A stretch of DNA of 7,303 bases from Pseudomonadota bacterium (GCA_030271565.1 JARXKR010000115.1:1-7303); one strand, 5' to 3'; numbered from the stretch's first letter, positions 1-6,609 are shown. Notes: generated from the letters alone by a model not told the origin. Program-made: numbers and translations.

Positions 1-779
1 CGGCGGGCGAGCCCGACCATCAACGCATGCCGCGGCGCGGCCGCGCTCAGCCCAAAGTCGCCTTCCAGATCGAACTGCCAATCCTTGCCGGCCTGCCAGG
101 CCAGCGACAGTGCGCTACGAGCATCGGTGGCGTGACCGGATGGATCGTCGTCGCGCCAGGCTCCGATCTCAGCCTCAAGCGTAACATTCGGGCCGAGCGC
201 ATGGCCCAGGCCGGCGACCCCGCCCCAGGCCAGATGCCGCCCGCGGCCGCTCGTATTGATCGCCGCGTCCAGTTCGGGCGTGATATCGAGCTCGAACCCG
301 GCGGGGAGCTGAAGGTCCATCGGCACCTGCATCGCCGCACCCCAATCCCCCGCGCCGATCACATGGTGCCCGGTCGGCAATGTCACCGTGACTTGCACGG
401 CTATGGGCCCACGCGGCCCCGACAAGCTGCGGCGCAGGCCGAGCGAGACATCGCCAAGTCCCTGCTGGCGGGTAACCGCTCCGCTCAGCCGGTCACGGCT
501 GCGCGTGGTGCCATAACCGCCAAGCCCGGCCTGAAGCTCTGTGCGATCATCCAGACCGACCCGCAAGAGCACATTTCCGTAAGTCAGGTCGTCCGCGACA
601 CTCGCCTGATCGGCCGAATGATCCCAACCGGCCAATCCCAGTTCGACCATCGTTTGTCCGGGCGGCATCGTGCAGGCCGGAGTGCCGAGCCCCGGCCGGT
701 CAGCGCAAAAGTCAGCCGTCTGCGCCGCTGCGGGCGCCGCGATCAGGGAGAAGGGCATAGCCAGCAGGACGCAGCGCAT
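1..779 (-). CDS. Outer-membrane beta-barrel 'transporter' (Phenol_MetA_deg-like), 3' end cut by the window
   Basis: Reading the minus strand from an ATG at 779 gives 259 uninterrupted codons to the left edge, with no stop inside the window. The protein starts with a signal peptide (MRCVLLAMPFSLIAAPAAAQ), likely cleaved after AAA-Q near residue 20. Two cysteines follow in the mature N-terminus (C25, C36, around a RPGLGTPAC motif). The rest alternates short amphipathic strands with Gly/Asp turns, for example VTLPTG at 131-136 and GAGDWGAA at 142-149, as in outer-membrane barrels. From memory of the family, this resembles sphingomonad proteins annotated 'transporter' in the PF13557 (Phenol_MetA_deg) group. 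Those are about 260 residues and end in ...ARRF; here the edge falls after ...VGLARR, so probably only a residue or two and the stop are missing. The substrate is unknown and the phenol link in the family name need not apply. It is divergent from mtgA across 60 bp, where I see no convincing promoter. Confidence 0.82.
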   Translation of the reverse strand, partial: MRCVLLAMPFSLIAAPAAAQTADFCADRPGLGTPACTMPPGQTMVELGLAGWDHSADQASVADDLTYGNVLLRVGLDDRTELQAGLGGYGTTRSRDRLSGAVTRQQGLGDVSLGLRRSLSGPRGPIAVQVTVTLPTGHHVIGAGDWGAAMQVPMDLQLPAGFELDITPELDAAINTSGRGRHLAWGGVAGLGHALGPNVTLEAEIGAWRDDDPSGHATDARSALSLAWQAGKDWQFDLEGDFGLSAAAPRHALMVGLAR

Positions 780-839
780 CGTGGCAGCCTATCATCGCCC
801 CGCTTGCAGAGCCAGCGCGCGCGGTTAAACACGGCCTCG

Positions 840-1565
840 ATGTTCCAGTTTCTGCGTCCAAGTCGCCCCGCCACACAGCGCGGACTAGTCTATAAGGCCA
901 CCTGGTGGATCGGGCGGCTGGTGATCTGGTTCGTGGTGCTCAGTGTCGGCCTGACCCTGCTCTACAAGTGGGTGCCGGTCCCGGTCACGCTGACCATGGT
1001 GCTCGACCGCAATGGCTTCGACAAGGACTGGGCCCCGCTCAGCCGGGTCGACCGGACGATGGTCGATGCGGTGATTGCGGGTGAGGATGCCAAGTTCTGC
1101 AGCCACAACGGCTTCGACACCGACGCGATCGAAAAGGCGATGCAGCGCAATGCAAATAGCTCACGCTTGCGCGGTGGGTCGACGATCAGCCAGCAGACCG
1201 CCAAGAACGTGTTCCTGTGGCAGGGCACCGGCTGGACCCGCTACGCACGCAAAGGCCTCGAAGTGTGGTTCACCTTCCTGATCGAGAACGTGTGGGGCAA
1301 GCGGCGAATCATGGAGGTCTACCTCAACGTAGCCGAGACCGGGGTCGGCACTTACGGGGTCGAAGCCGGGGCGCAGCGCTATTTCAATCACTCGGCCGCG
1401 CATCTGGGCCAGGTCGAGGCAGCGCGAATCGCCGCCGCCCTGCCCGCACCCAAGCGCCGCGAGGTGGCCGATCCGTCTGGCTTCACCCGCCGCCACGGCA
1501 ACGCAATCGCCGCGCGCAGCGGGGTGGTGCGGAGCGGCGCGATGGACATCTGCGTTTACGAGTAG
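840..1565 (+). CDS. mtgA: Monofunctional biosynthetic peptidoglycan transglycosylase MtgA
   Basis: A GT51-family glycosyltransferase that polymerises lipid II into glycan strands at the periplasmic face of the inner membrane; it has no transpeptidase domain. The 241 residues match the usual length (E. coli MtgA is about 242). Residues 22-43 form one membrane anchor. The catalytic region carries the family signatures: GEDAKF at 81-86 with E82 the expected catalytic glutamate, RGGSTISQQTAKN at 111-123, and KRRIMEVYLN at 155-163 with E159 the expected second acidic residue. It ends soon after the ALPAPKRREV segment. The reading frame stays open upstream to position 27, but that part lies antisense to the outer-membrane gene. 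I chose the ATG at 840 because the protein then begins with a short basic cytoplasmic tail before the membrane helix, as in homologues. No strong Shine-Dalgarno precedes it, so the exact start is less certain than the identity. It converges on the TonB-dependent receptor gene. Confidence 0.95.
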   Translation: MFQFLRPSRPATQRGLVYKATWWIGRLVIWFVVLSVGLTLLYKWVPVPVTLTMVLDRNGFDKDWAPLSRVDRTMVDAVIAGEDAKFCSHNGFDTDAIEKAMQRNANSSRLRGGSTISQQTAKNVFLWQGTGWTRYARKGLEVWFTFLIENVWGKRRIMEVYLNVAETGVGTYGVEAGAQRYFNHSAAHLGQVEAARIAAALPAPKRREVADPSGFTRRHGNAIAARSGVVRSGAMDICVYE

Positions 1566-1583
1566 GCGGCTGACCGAATAGGT

Positions 1584-1723
1584 CCTCTCCATTTTCACGT
1601 AGTGCAAATGGGGAGGTGGCAGCGCGAAGCGCTGACGGAGGGGTTTCCGGGCAGGCTTCGATGCCCCTCCGTCTGACCCTGCGGGCCAGCCACCTCCCCG
1701 TTTGGCTTCGCAAAACGGAGAAG
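1584..1723. repeat. Inverted pair of ~60-bp palindromic (REP/BIME-like) units
   Basis: Two related units sit head to head: 1584-1643 and, reversed, 1664-1723, separated by 20 bp. The inner arms share GGGGAGGTGGC (1610-1620, complementary to 1689-1699) and CGGAGGGG (1636-1643, complementary to 1664-1671). Each arm has its own mini-hairpin: AGCGC-GAA-GCGCT at 1621-1633, and CCC-TGC-GGG at 1677-1685 extended past one mismatch. Each unit also has an outer hairpin: 1584-1594 with 1606-1616 (one T-G pair), and 1698-1703 with 1713-1718. The stems are conserved while loop sequences differ, which points to conserved structure. It lies between the convergent mtgA and receptor genes. The units resemble palindromes I recall from sphingomonad genomes; the genome copy number cannot be judged here. 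Confidence 0.8.
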
Positions 1724-1734
1724 ACCCAAGCGCC

Positions 1735-1764
1735 AAAAAGAAAGGGGCGCCGCAGCGCCCCTTT
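1735..1764 (-). terminator. Intrinsic terminator of the TonB-dependent receptor gene
   Basis: Read leftward, a perfect 10-bp stem AAAGGGGCGC / GCGCCCCTTT (1764-1755 with 1750-1741) with a 4-nt loop is followed by TCTTTTT in the RNA-like sense, a classic hairpin plus U-tract. It begins 28 bp past the receptor stop codon. In the rightward direction the stem is followed by CCCGTA rather than a T-run, so it should act poorly for mtgA. Confidence 0.88.
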
Positions 1765-1791
1765 CCCGTATTGCAATGAAGTTCCGATCGA

Positions 1792-4611
1792 TCAGAACTT
1801 GAACACCACCGTCGCGCTGACGGTGCGCGGAGCGCCGATCTGGACGTTGGGGGTCGAGCCGTAGACCGCCGAACCAGGGATCGCATTCTGGCACGTCCCA
1901 GACGGAGTTGCCACCGGGCAGAACGTCAGGTTTTGATTGAGATTGCCGCCGAAGCCGCCGACGTACAACTTATCGAACAGGTTGTAGACGTTGACCTGGA
2001 AGTAGCTGTCACCAAGGCCAAGGTCCCGCAGCTTCACCCGGATGTCCATGTTGACCAGCCAGTAAGCCGGAGCGACCGCACCGAATACCTGCTTGACGTT
2101 GGCGGGAGGAACGGGGGCCGGGGTGGTGCAGACCAAGGCCGGTGTGCAAGCTTGGGCACCCGCCGGGATGAACGCCCCGGTGAACACCGCTTCGTTGGTA
2201 TCGTAGATGTAGCGTTCGCCGGTGCGCTTGGCGACAAAGCCGAATTCGATCGGACCGACTTCGGCACGAAGCGATCCGCCGAAGCTGTACTTGGCCGCGC
2301 CCGCTTCGCGCTTGCCTGCGGTCAGCGCCAGGATCGGCGTGCCGTCGGTGTTCTCGCTGATCGCGATATTGTCGTGGATCTGCGAGTTGAGCACGCTGCC
2401 GAACACGTAGAAGGTCAAGTGCCGGGTCGGCTGGAAGGCAATCGAACCATCGACGCCGTACTTCTTCACGTTGCCGAGGTTACGATAGACGGTCTGGTTG
2501 ATTTCCGGATCGTAGGCGGAGGCAAGCCGGTTGTGGAACTGGTTGTAGAAGCCCGAAACCTGCGCCTGGATCTTCCCCGAGCGGAACCGCATGCCCAGAT
2601 CGAAGTTGTCGGTGGTTTCCGGGGTCGGCCGCGCGCGCGCGGTGTTGAGCGGGAAGAAGAACGCGTTGTAGAGGTTGTCGGTCGCGGGAACCGAAAGCCC
2701 CTGCGAGAAGTTGCCGAATACGCTCGCGCCGCCAGCGACGTCGAACACAAAGCCAACGTTGGGCAGCAGCTTCTTGTAGTTGTACACCCGGTTCTGCGGT
2801 GTGGCCCAACCCGTCACGACCAGTGCGCCAGAGGCGTTGGTGGTGACCGAATAGGGGTTCAGGGTGGCTGCGGCATTCGCCAGGGCCGTATCGCTGCCGA
2901 AGCATTCAACAAAGCCGCCGGCCGAGCTGGTGAAGCAGTTGTTGGTCAGGTCACGCTTGAAGAACGGCATGCGCAGGCCGGCGGTGAGCACCAGCCGCTT
3001 GTCCATGAATTCACCGCGATACTCGCCCGAAATCTGGTTGAGGATCGCGTAGGACAGACGGTCGCGCTTTTGCAGGATCGATCCGTCGGCACCCGCTTGC
3101 CCGGCATTGACCGGGAACACGTCGAACGGCTCGCCATTGGTGCGCAGCAGCCCGACTTCGCCGGTCTGGCGGTGGCGGGCGTGATCGTAGGTGTAGTTGA
3201 CGCGGACGGTATTGTTGTCGTCGAGATTGAAACGAAGACCGGCGATCAGGCCAATGCGCTTGGTCTGGGTCTGGCTCGGCGCCAATACGGTCACGGTGTC
3301 GAGCGTATCGCCGTCACCGTTGATGTCCTTGCCGAAGAACGGCGTGCCGCCGAGATAGCCAGGGACGCAGGTGTTGTTGGTGCTCAGCGAGATCTGCGCG
3401 CAGGTCGGGCTTGCCACGCTGGTGCCCTGCGGTGCTGCGGTTCCGCCCAGCGGATTGATGTCGCGCAGCCCTTCGTTGGCAGTCGCCGTACCGCCGCCAT
3501 TGGCCTTCACATACTGAAAGCTCGGTTCGACGTTGAGCACGAGCCGGTCGGTCAGCGAGAACCGTGCCTGCATGCGGATGTTGCCGGTGTTCGACGGGTT
3601 GTAGCGCCGATCGAATTCGGTCCCGCAACCGCCCTGGTTGACCGGTGCAGCAGCGGGGATGTCCGCCACGCCGGGCCGTGCAGCTGCGGTCGTGCACGGA
3701 TAGTTGATGTTGTAGAAACGCTCGATCCGGGACAGCGGGAAGCGGTTGCCCGAGTTGGGGCCGACGATGCGGATCGCCGAGTTGGTCAGGCTTTGCGTCA
3801 GGTCGGTGCGCAGCGGCACCGAACCGAAGAAGTTGTTGCGGTTCTGGTTGTAGTGGCCCGAGATCGAGATGAAATCGTTGCCGCCAAAGGGCTGGTAGAT
3901 CTTGGCATTGACCTGCTTCTTGTCGATTCGGCCATAATTGTTGAACGGGATGCGGTTGGTGGCCTGGCTCACCGAGACGAATGCGCGGGTGCCGCTCGGC
4001 GTAATTTCGCCGGTTTCGATCTTGGCGAAGACCCGCATGAAATCGAAATCGCCGGCCGAACCCGACATCATCGCGCCGAAGTTGCGATCGGGCTTCTTGG
4101 TCAGCAGGTTGACCGTACCGCCGGCCGCCGATGCGGTCGGGCTGTCGACGTCGGTGGTGCCGAGGTTGACATTGACCTGATCGATGATTTCAGGATCGAC
4201 CTGCTGGTTGGAGAAGATCGCGTAGCTGCCAGAATCGTTGAGAGGCACACCGTCGAAGGTCAGGCTGACCCGATCCGACGAGAAGCCGCGGATGTTGAGC
4301 GTGCCGCCAGCCGAGCCGTAGGCATCGTTGTTCTGGAAGTTGACGCTGGGGATCTGGTTGATCGAATCGAGCACCGTCTGACCGGGGTTCTGGCGGGCCA
4401 GGTTTTCCTGGGTCAGCACGGCCTTGGCCTTGGCAGTATCCGGAGCCGCAATCCCGGCAACGTTCTGCACCGTCGAATTGGTCGCGGTAACGACGATTTC
4501 CTTGTTGAAATCGACCGAGCCGGAGGACTGGGCATAAGCTGCGCCCGGAAGGACGGCAAAGCCAATGGCCAAAGTGCTGGCTGCGGCGCTCAAGGCGTAG
4601 GAGGTGCGCAT
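1792..4611 (-). CDS. TonB-dependent outer-membrane receptor, substrate unknown
   Basis: Energy-coupled outer-membrane importer driven by TonB-ExbB-ExbD. From the ATG at 4611 it is 939 residues. The signal peptide runs to AYA-Q (about residue 27); a TonB-box-like KEIVVTA lies at 37-43. The plug domain spans roughly 55-172 and includes LNIRGFSSDRVSLTFDGVPL (105-124) and SAAGGTVNLL. The remainder is a 22-strand-type barrel ending in VVFKF with the usual terminal Phe. Ten cysteines fall in five close pairs (306/329, 404/415, 559/570, 822/828, 898/907), probably in surface loops. A longer reading from 4662 adds 17 residues (MNFNLEKHADQHGEINA) before the signal peptide. I prefer 4611 because GGGGAA sits 9 nt upstream and the signal peptide then starts properly. 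No substrate-processing gene is adjacent; iron-siderophore or iron-citrate uptake is possible but unproven. It has its own terminator and a divergent control region. Confidence 0.93.
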   Translation of the reverse strand: MRTSYALSAAASTLAIGFAVLPGAAYAQSSGSVDFNKEIVVTATNSTVQNVAGIAAPDTAKAKAVLTQENLARQNPGQTVLDSINQIPSVNFQNNDAYGSAGGTLNIRGFSSDRVSLTFDGVPLNDSGSYAIFSNQQVDPEIIDQVNVNLGTTDVDSPTASAAGGTVNLLTKKPDRNFGAMMSGSAGDFDFMRVFAKIETGEITPSGTRAFVSVSQATNRIPFNNYGRIDKKQVNAKIYQPFGGNDFISISGHYNQNRNNFFGSVPLRTDLTQSLTNSAIRIVGPNSGNRFPLSRIERFYNINYPCTTAAARPGVADIPAAAPVNQGGCGTEFDRRYNPSNTGNIRMQARFSLTDRLVLNVEPSFQYVKANGGGTATANEGLRDINPLGGTAAPQGTSVASPTCAQISLSTNNTCVPGYLGGTPFFGKDINGDGDTLDTVTVLAPSQTQTKRIGLIAGLRFNLDDNNTVRVNYTYDHARHRQTGEVGLLRTNGEPFDVFPVNAGQAGADGSILQKRDRLSYAILNQISGEYRGEFMDKRLVLTAGLRMPFFKRDLTNNCFTSSAGGFVECFGSDTALANAAATLNPYSVTTNASGALVVTGWATPQNRVYNYKKLLPNVGFVFDVAGGASVFGNFSQGLSVPATDNLYNAFFFPLNTARARPTPETTDNFDLGMRFRSGKIQAQVSGFYNQFHNRLASAYDPEINQTVYRNLGNVKKYGVDGSIAFQPTRHLTFYVFGSVLNSQIHDNIAISENTDGTPILALTAGKREAGAAKYSFGGSLRAEVGPIEFGFVAKRTGERYIYDTNEAVFTGAFIPAGAQACTPALVCTTPAPVPPANVKQVFGAVAPAYWLVNMDIRVKLRDLGLGDSYFQVNVYNLFDKLYVGGFGGNLNQNLTFCPVATPSGTCQNAIPGSAVYGSTPNVQIGAPRTVSATVVFKF

Positions 4612-4715
4612 TGCGTTGATTTCCCCGTGTTGATCAGCGTGTTTTTCGAGATTGAAATTCATTGCGATAACTAAGGCATCGGATGCAGCGAATCGCCTGG
4701 TCCCCGCCCGCCGGA

Positions 4716-4731
4716 CTCGCTCATAAGCGAG
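4716..4731 (-). other. Stem-loop in the probable receptor leader
   Basis: A perfect 6-bp stem CTCGCT / AGCGAG closes a 4-nt loop (4722-4725). It lies about 105 bp upstream of the receptor ATG. If transcription begins near 4740, it would be at the very 5' end of the leader RNA. No T-run follows in either direction, so it is not an intrinsic terminator. A role in mRNA stability or as a protein site is possible; it does not match any riboswitch I recognise. Confidence 0.4.
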
Positions 4732-4757
4732 CGACGCCCGGTCCTAAACAGGGCGAT

Positions 4758-4775
4758 GTGACAGGGCTGTGACTT
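4758..4775 (-). promoter_or_regulatory. Candidate Pho-box-like direct repeat (PhoB or related OmpR-family regulator)
   Basis: Read on the minus strand the site is AAGTCAC-AGCC-CTGTCAC: two 7-mers with a 4-bp spacer, giving an 11-bp period. The known PhoB box is two CTGTCAT/C-like 7-mers with a 4-bp A/T-rich spacer. The second repeat fits fully, the first at 5 of 7 positions, and the spacer is GC-rich instead of AT-rich. Nine bp downstream is TTTAGG (4743-4748), a poor -10 hexamer at about the position expected in Pho promoters. The orientation fits the receptor gene. Other OmpR-type regulators also use such repeats, so this is a candidate only. Confidence 0.4.
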
Positions 4776-4962
4776 GTTAAGCGGCACTCGGGCGCACTTG
4801 TCCGGATTTGGTAATGACGTTTCGCCGTGCGGCCCATCGGCGCAATTATCGGAAAGAAATTGGTGTTACCTGCCTGACAAGTGGGGTTAATTCGCAATTC
4901 GCCCGATCACGATTGTTGCTGCACTGCGGCATTTGTGCAACGCATGGCGTGAAGGTGAAGAG

Positions 4963-5943
4963 ATGGCCGCGCAGCACGATCATTCGCAGGAGCACGACGG
5001 GCACGGCCACGGACATTCGCACGGGCATTCGCATGGCCACGGGCATGGCCACGGCCATCACCACCCCGTGCCGAGCAGTCACGGCATGGCGTTTGCGTTG
5101 GCGGTAGGGCTCAACGCCTTGTTTGTGGTGGCAGAAACCGCTGCCAGCTTTGTCTCCGGCTCGACCGCACTGCTCGCCGATGCCGGGCATAACCTGGGCG
5201 ATGTGCTGTCGCTGTTGCTGGCCTGGGGCGCGAGCGTGCTCGCCGCGCGGCCGGCCGGGCCGGGTTATACCTACGGGCTCAAGTCGAGCTCGATCCTCGC
5301 CGCGATCGCCAATGCGGCGCTGCTGTGGATCGCGCTGGGCGCGGTCATGCTCGAAACGGTGCAGCGGCTGTGGCAGCCCGCAGACGTCAACGGGATGCAG
5401 GTGATGATCGTTGCGGCGGTGGGGATCGCGGTCAACCTCGCCTCGGCGCTGCTGTTTGCGAAAGGCAGCAAGGACGATCTCAACCTGCGCGCCGCGTTCC
5501 AGCACCTGATGGCCGATGCGGTGGTTTCCGCGAGCGTGGTGTTCGTCGGGCTGATGGTGCTGCTGACCAACCAGAACTGGATCGATCCGCTGGCCTCGAT
5601 GGCGATCACCATCGGCCTCGCCTGGGCGAGCTGGGACCTGCTTAAGGAGGCGGTCAAGATGGGGCTGCTGGCGGTACCGCGCCACATCGACGAGACCGCC
5701 GTGCGCGGCTTTCTGAGCAAGCAGGTCGGGGTGACCGCAGTGCACGACCTCCACATCTGGGGAATGAGCACCACCGAATGCGCGCTGACCGCCCACCTCG
5801 TGGTGCCCGGCGGGGTATCCGGAGACGCGTTCCTGCGCGACATCGGCCAGGCTCTGGAAAAGCGCTTCAAGATCCATCACGCCACGATCCAGATCGAGAC
5901 CGGCGGCGACGATTGCAGCTTGCAGAGCCATCAGGCGCATTGA
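4963..5943 (+). CDS. Cation diffusion facilitator (CzcD/ZitB-type metal/proton antiporter)
   Basis: Inner-membrane exporter of Zn2+ and probably Co2+/Cd2+, exchanging metal for protons. It has 326 residues. The first 40 contain 16 histidines in HG/HS repeats, a cytoplasmic metal-binding tail. Six membrane helices follow (about 42-62, 65-91, 112-132, 147-167, 180-202 and 206-226). The transport-site residues are intact: H76-x3-D80 in helix 2 (ADAGHNLGD) and H181-x3-D185 in helix 5 (QHLMAD). This His/Asp pattern is typical of the Zn-transporting branch. The cytoplasmic C-terminal domain has HDLHIWG (261-267), TAHLV and HATIQIE (306-312), which supply the dimer-interface metal ligands. I chose the ATG at 4963 because AAGGTG lies 5 nt upstream; the frame opens earlier with a TTG at 4933 that lacks such support. 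The next gene follows after 87 bp. The metal cannot be fixed from sequence alone. Confidence 0.95.
   Translation: MAAQHDHSQEHDGHGHGHSHGHSHGHGHGHGHHHPVPSSHGMAFALAVGLNALFVVAETAASFVSGSTALLADAGHNLGDVLSLLLAWGASVLAARPAGPGYTYGLKSSSILAAIANAALLWIALGAVMLETVQRLWQPADVNGMQVMIVAAVGIAVNLASALLFAKGSKDDLNLRAAFQHLMADAVVSASVVFVGLMVLLTNQNWIDPLASMAITIGLAWASWDLLKEAVKMGLLAVPRHIDETAVRGFLSKQVGVTAVHDLHIWGMSTTECALTAHLVVPGGVSGDAFLRDIGQALEKRFKIHHATIQIETGGDDCSLQSHQAH
4996..5064 (+). repeat. Imperfect hexanucleotide repeat (GGNCAY) encoding the His-rich tail
   Basis: Within the exporter gene, units such as GGCCAC, GGGCAT, GGACAT and TCGCAC follow each other with a 6-bp step and encode Gly/Ser-His dipeptides (residues 12-34). 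The wobble bases vary, so the array is degenerate. Copy-number change in steps of 6 bp would keep the frame and alter the number of histidines. Confidence 0.8.
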
Positions 5944-6030
5944 TCGATCCGTTCGGCCGCGGTTGATTTTGCAGACTATACCGCGCATCGCACGATCCGC
6001 TCCGGGGTGGAGCGCAAGGGAGGAATCTCA

Positions 6031-6579
6031 ATGACATTTTCGAGCATGCGTCCGTGGCTGGCGGGGGCCGCGATTGCAGTCGGCCTGGTCGGCACTGCCT
6101 ATGCCCAGGACGCCAAAGCCGTGTTCGAAGCACGCTACGCCGAAATGTCGACGGCGATGCAGGCCAAGGACAGCGCGGCAGTCGCCAAGATGATGACCCC
6201 CGATTTCGTCATGACCGATATCCAGGGTAACGAGCACAACGCGACCGAAATGAACGGCATGATGGGCCGCCGTGGTGGCGGCGGTGACGGCAAGGGCGAC
6301 GCAGCCGCCGCGCCGACCGCCCCCGAGCGCCCGCGCCCGGTGCCCAAGATCACCATCGTCTCCGCGCAGATCAGCGGCAGCACCGCCAAGGTCGAGCAGC
6401 AACTCGAAATCCACGCCGACCGCCCCGGTCCCGACGGGACGCCGATGAAGCTCGATATCACCGTGCTGACCGCCGACACCTGGGTCCAGAGCGGCGGAGC
6501 GTGGCTGCTTCAGTCGAGCGACCAGAAGGACGTTTCAGTGGCCCGTGACGGTGACGTGGTGTTCCACCAGGCGAAGTAG
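6031..6579 (+). CDS. Exported SnoaL/DUF4440-like (NTF2-fold) protein, function unknown
   Basis: A 182-residue protein with a signal peptide (residues 1-25, cleavage at AYA-Q26), so probably periplasmic. The mature start ('AVFEARYAEMSTAMQAKDSAAVAKMMTPDFVMTD' in pattern) looks like the first helices and strand of SnoaL-like/DUF4440 proteins: a helix, a short D/A-rich turn, then 'DF' with a strand. The strands after residue 105 (ITIVSAQISG, KVEQQLEIHA, LDITVLTADTWVQSGGAWLL) complete the sheet of an NTF2-like fold, ending with the usual 'W' strand. Two oddities stand out: eight methionines in residues 39-78, and a Gly-then-Pro-rich low-complexity stretch at 79-105 where family members have a short loop. 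I chose the ATG at 6031 because AAGGGAGGA (6016-6024) is a strong ribosome site 6 nt upstream; a GTG at 6007 lies before that site. It follows the metal exporter by 87 bp with no terminator between, so co-transcription is likely. The fold assignment is by pattern only. Confidence 0.8.
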   Translation: MTFSSMRPWLAGAAIAVGLVGTAYAQDAKAVFEARYAEMSTAMQAKDSAAVAKMMTPDFVMTDIQGNEHNATEMNGMMGRRGGGGDGKGDAAAAPTAPERPRPVPKITIVSAQISGSTAKVEQQLEIHADRPGPDGTPMKLDITVLTADTWVQSGGAWLLQSSDQKDVSVARDGDVVFHQAK

Positions 6580-6609
6580 GGTATCGGCAGACCTGATATA
6601 TTCCCACTG

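Larger units (their letters stand above)
4612..4962. promoter_or_regulatory. Divergent control region between the receptor and the metal exporter
   Basis: This 351-bp stretch has no convincing gene and must contain the promoters of both flanking genes. It holds the receptor's Shine-Dalgarno (GGGGAA, minus strand, 4621-4626) and the exporter's (AAGGTG, 4952-4957, 5 nt before the ATG). It also holds a hairpin at 4716-4731, a direct repeat at 4758-4775, a tandem AATTCGC pair at 4889-4902, and a weak dyad GTTGC-N17-GCAAC at 4915-4941 just upstream of the exporter. I could not find a confident -35/-10 pair for either direction. Confidence 0.6.

Noticed and set aside
27..839. Upstream in-frame extension of mtgA to position 27.
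   Set aside because: It lies opposite a better-supported outer-membrane gene, encodes an Arg/Pro/Gln-rich sequence with no known domain, and would give MtgA an untypical 271-residue N-terminal extension before its membrane anchor.
1741..1764. The terminator hairpin acting for mtgA as well.
   Set aside because: In the rightward direction the stem is followed by CCCGTATTGC with only three Ts inside the stem, so a two-way intrinsic terminator is not supported.
1161..1886. A minus-strand open frame across mtgA and the following intergenic space.
   Set aside because: It is antisense to mtgA catalytic motifs and runs through the palindromic repeat and the terminator; nothing in it resembles a protein family.
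4612..4662. The longer receptor start at 4662 (17 extra residues).
   Set aside because: No Shine-Dalgarno precedes it and it would put a charged segment before the signal peptide. It remains possible but the ATG at 4611 is better supported.
1933..4674. A 913-codon open frame on the plus strand opposite the TonB-dependent receptor.
   Set aside because: It is fully antisense to a receptor with clear signal peptide, TonB box, plug motifs and terminal Phe. Its product is a monotonous R/V/A/D/G-rich sequence with no recognisable domains, as expected from the complement of a GC-rich gene.
4663..4757. A riboswitch in the receptor leader (cobalamin, SAM, SAH or similar).
   Set aside because: Apart from one 6-bp hairpin I could not find the conserved core of any riboswitch class I know.
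5963..5982. A promoter for the SnoaL-like gene from TTGATT and TATACC.
   Set aside because: The two hexamers are only 8 bp apart, far from the usual 16-18 bp, so this is not a credible sigma-70 promoter.
4846..5988. A 380-codon open frame on the minus strand opposite the metal exporter.
   Set aside because: It is a shadow of the CDF gene: His/Arg/Gln-rich, no domain, and the opposite strand has all family motifs.
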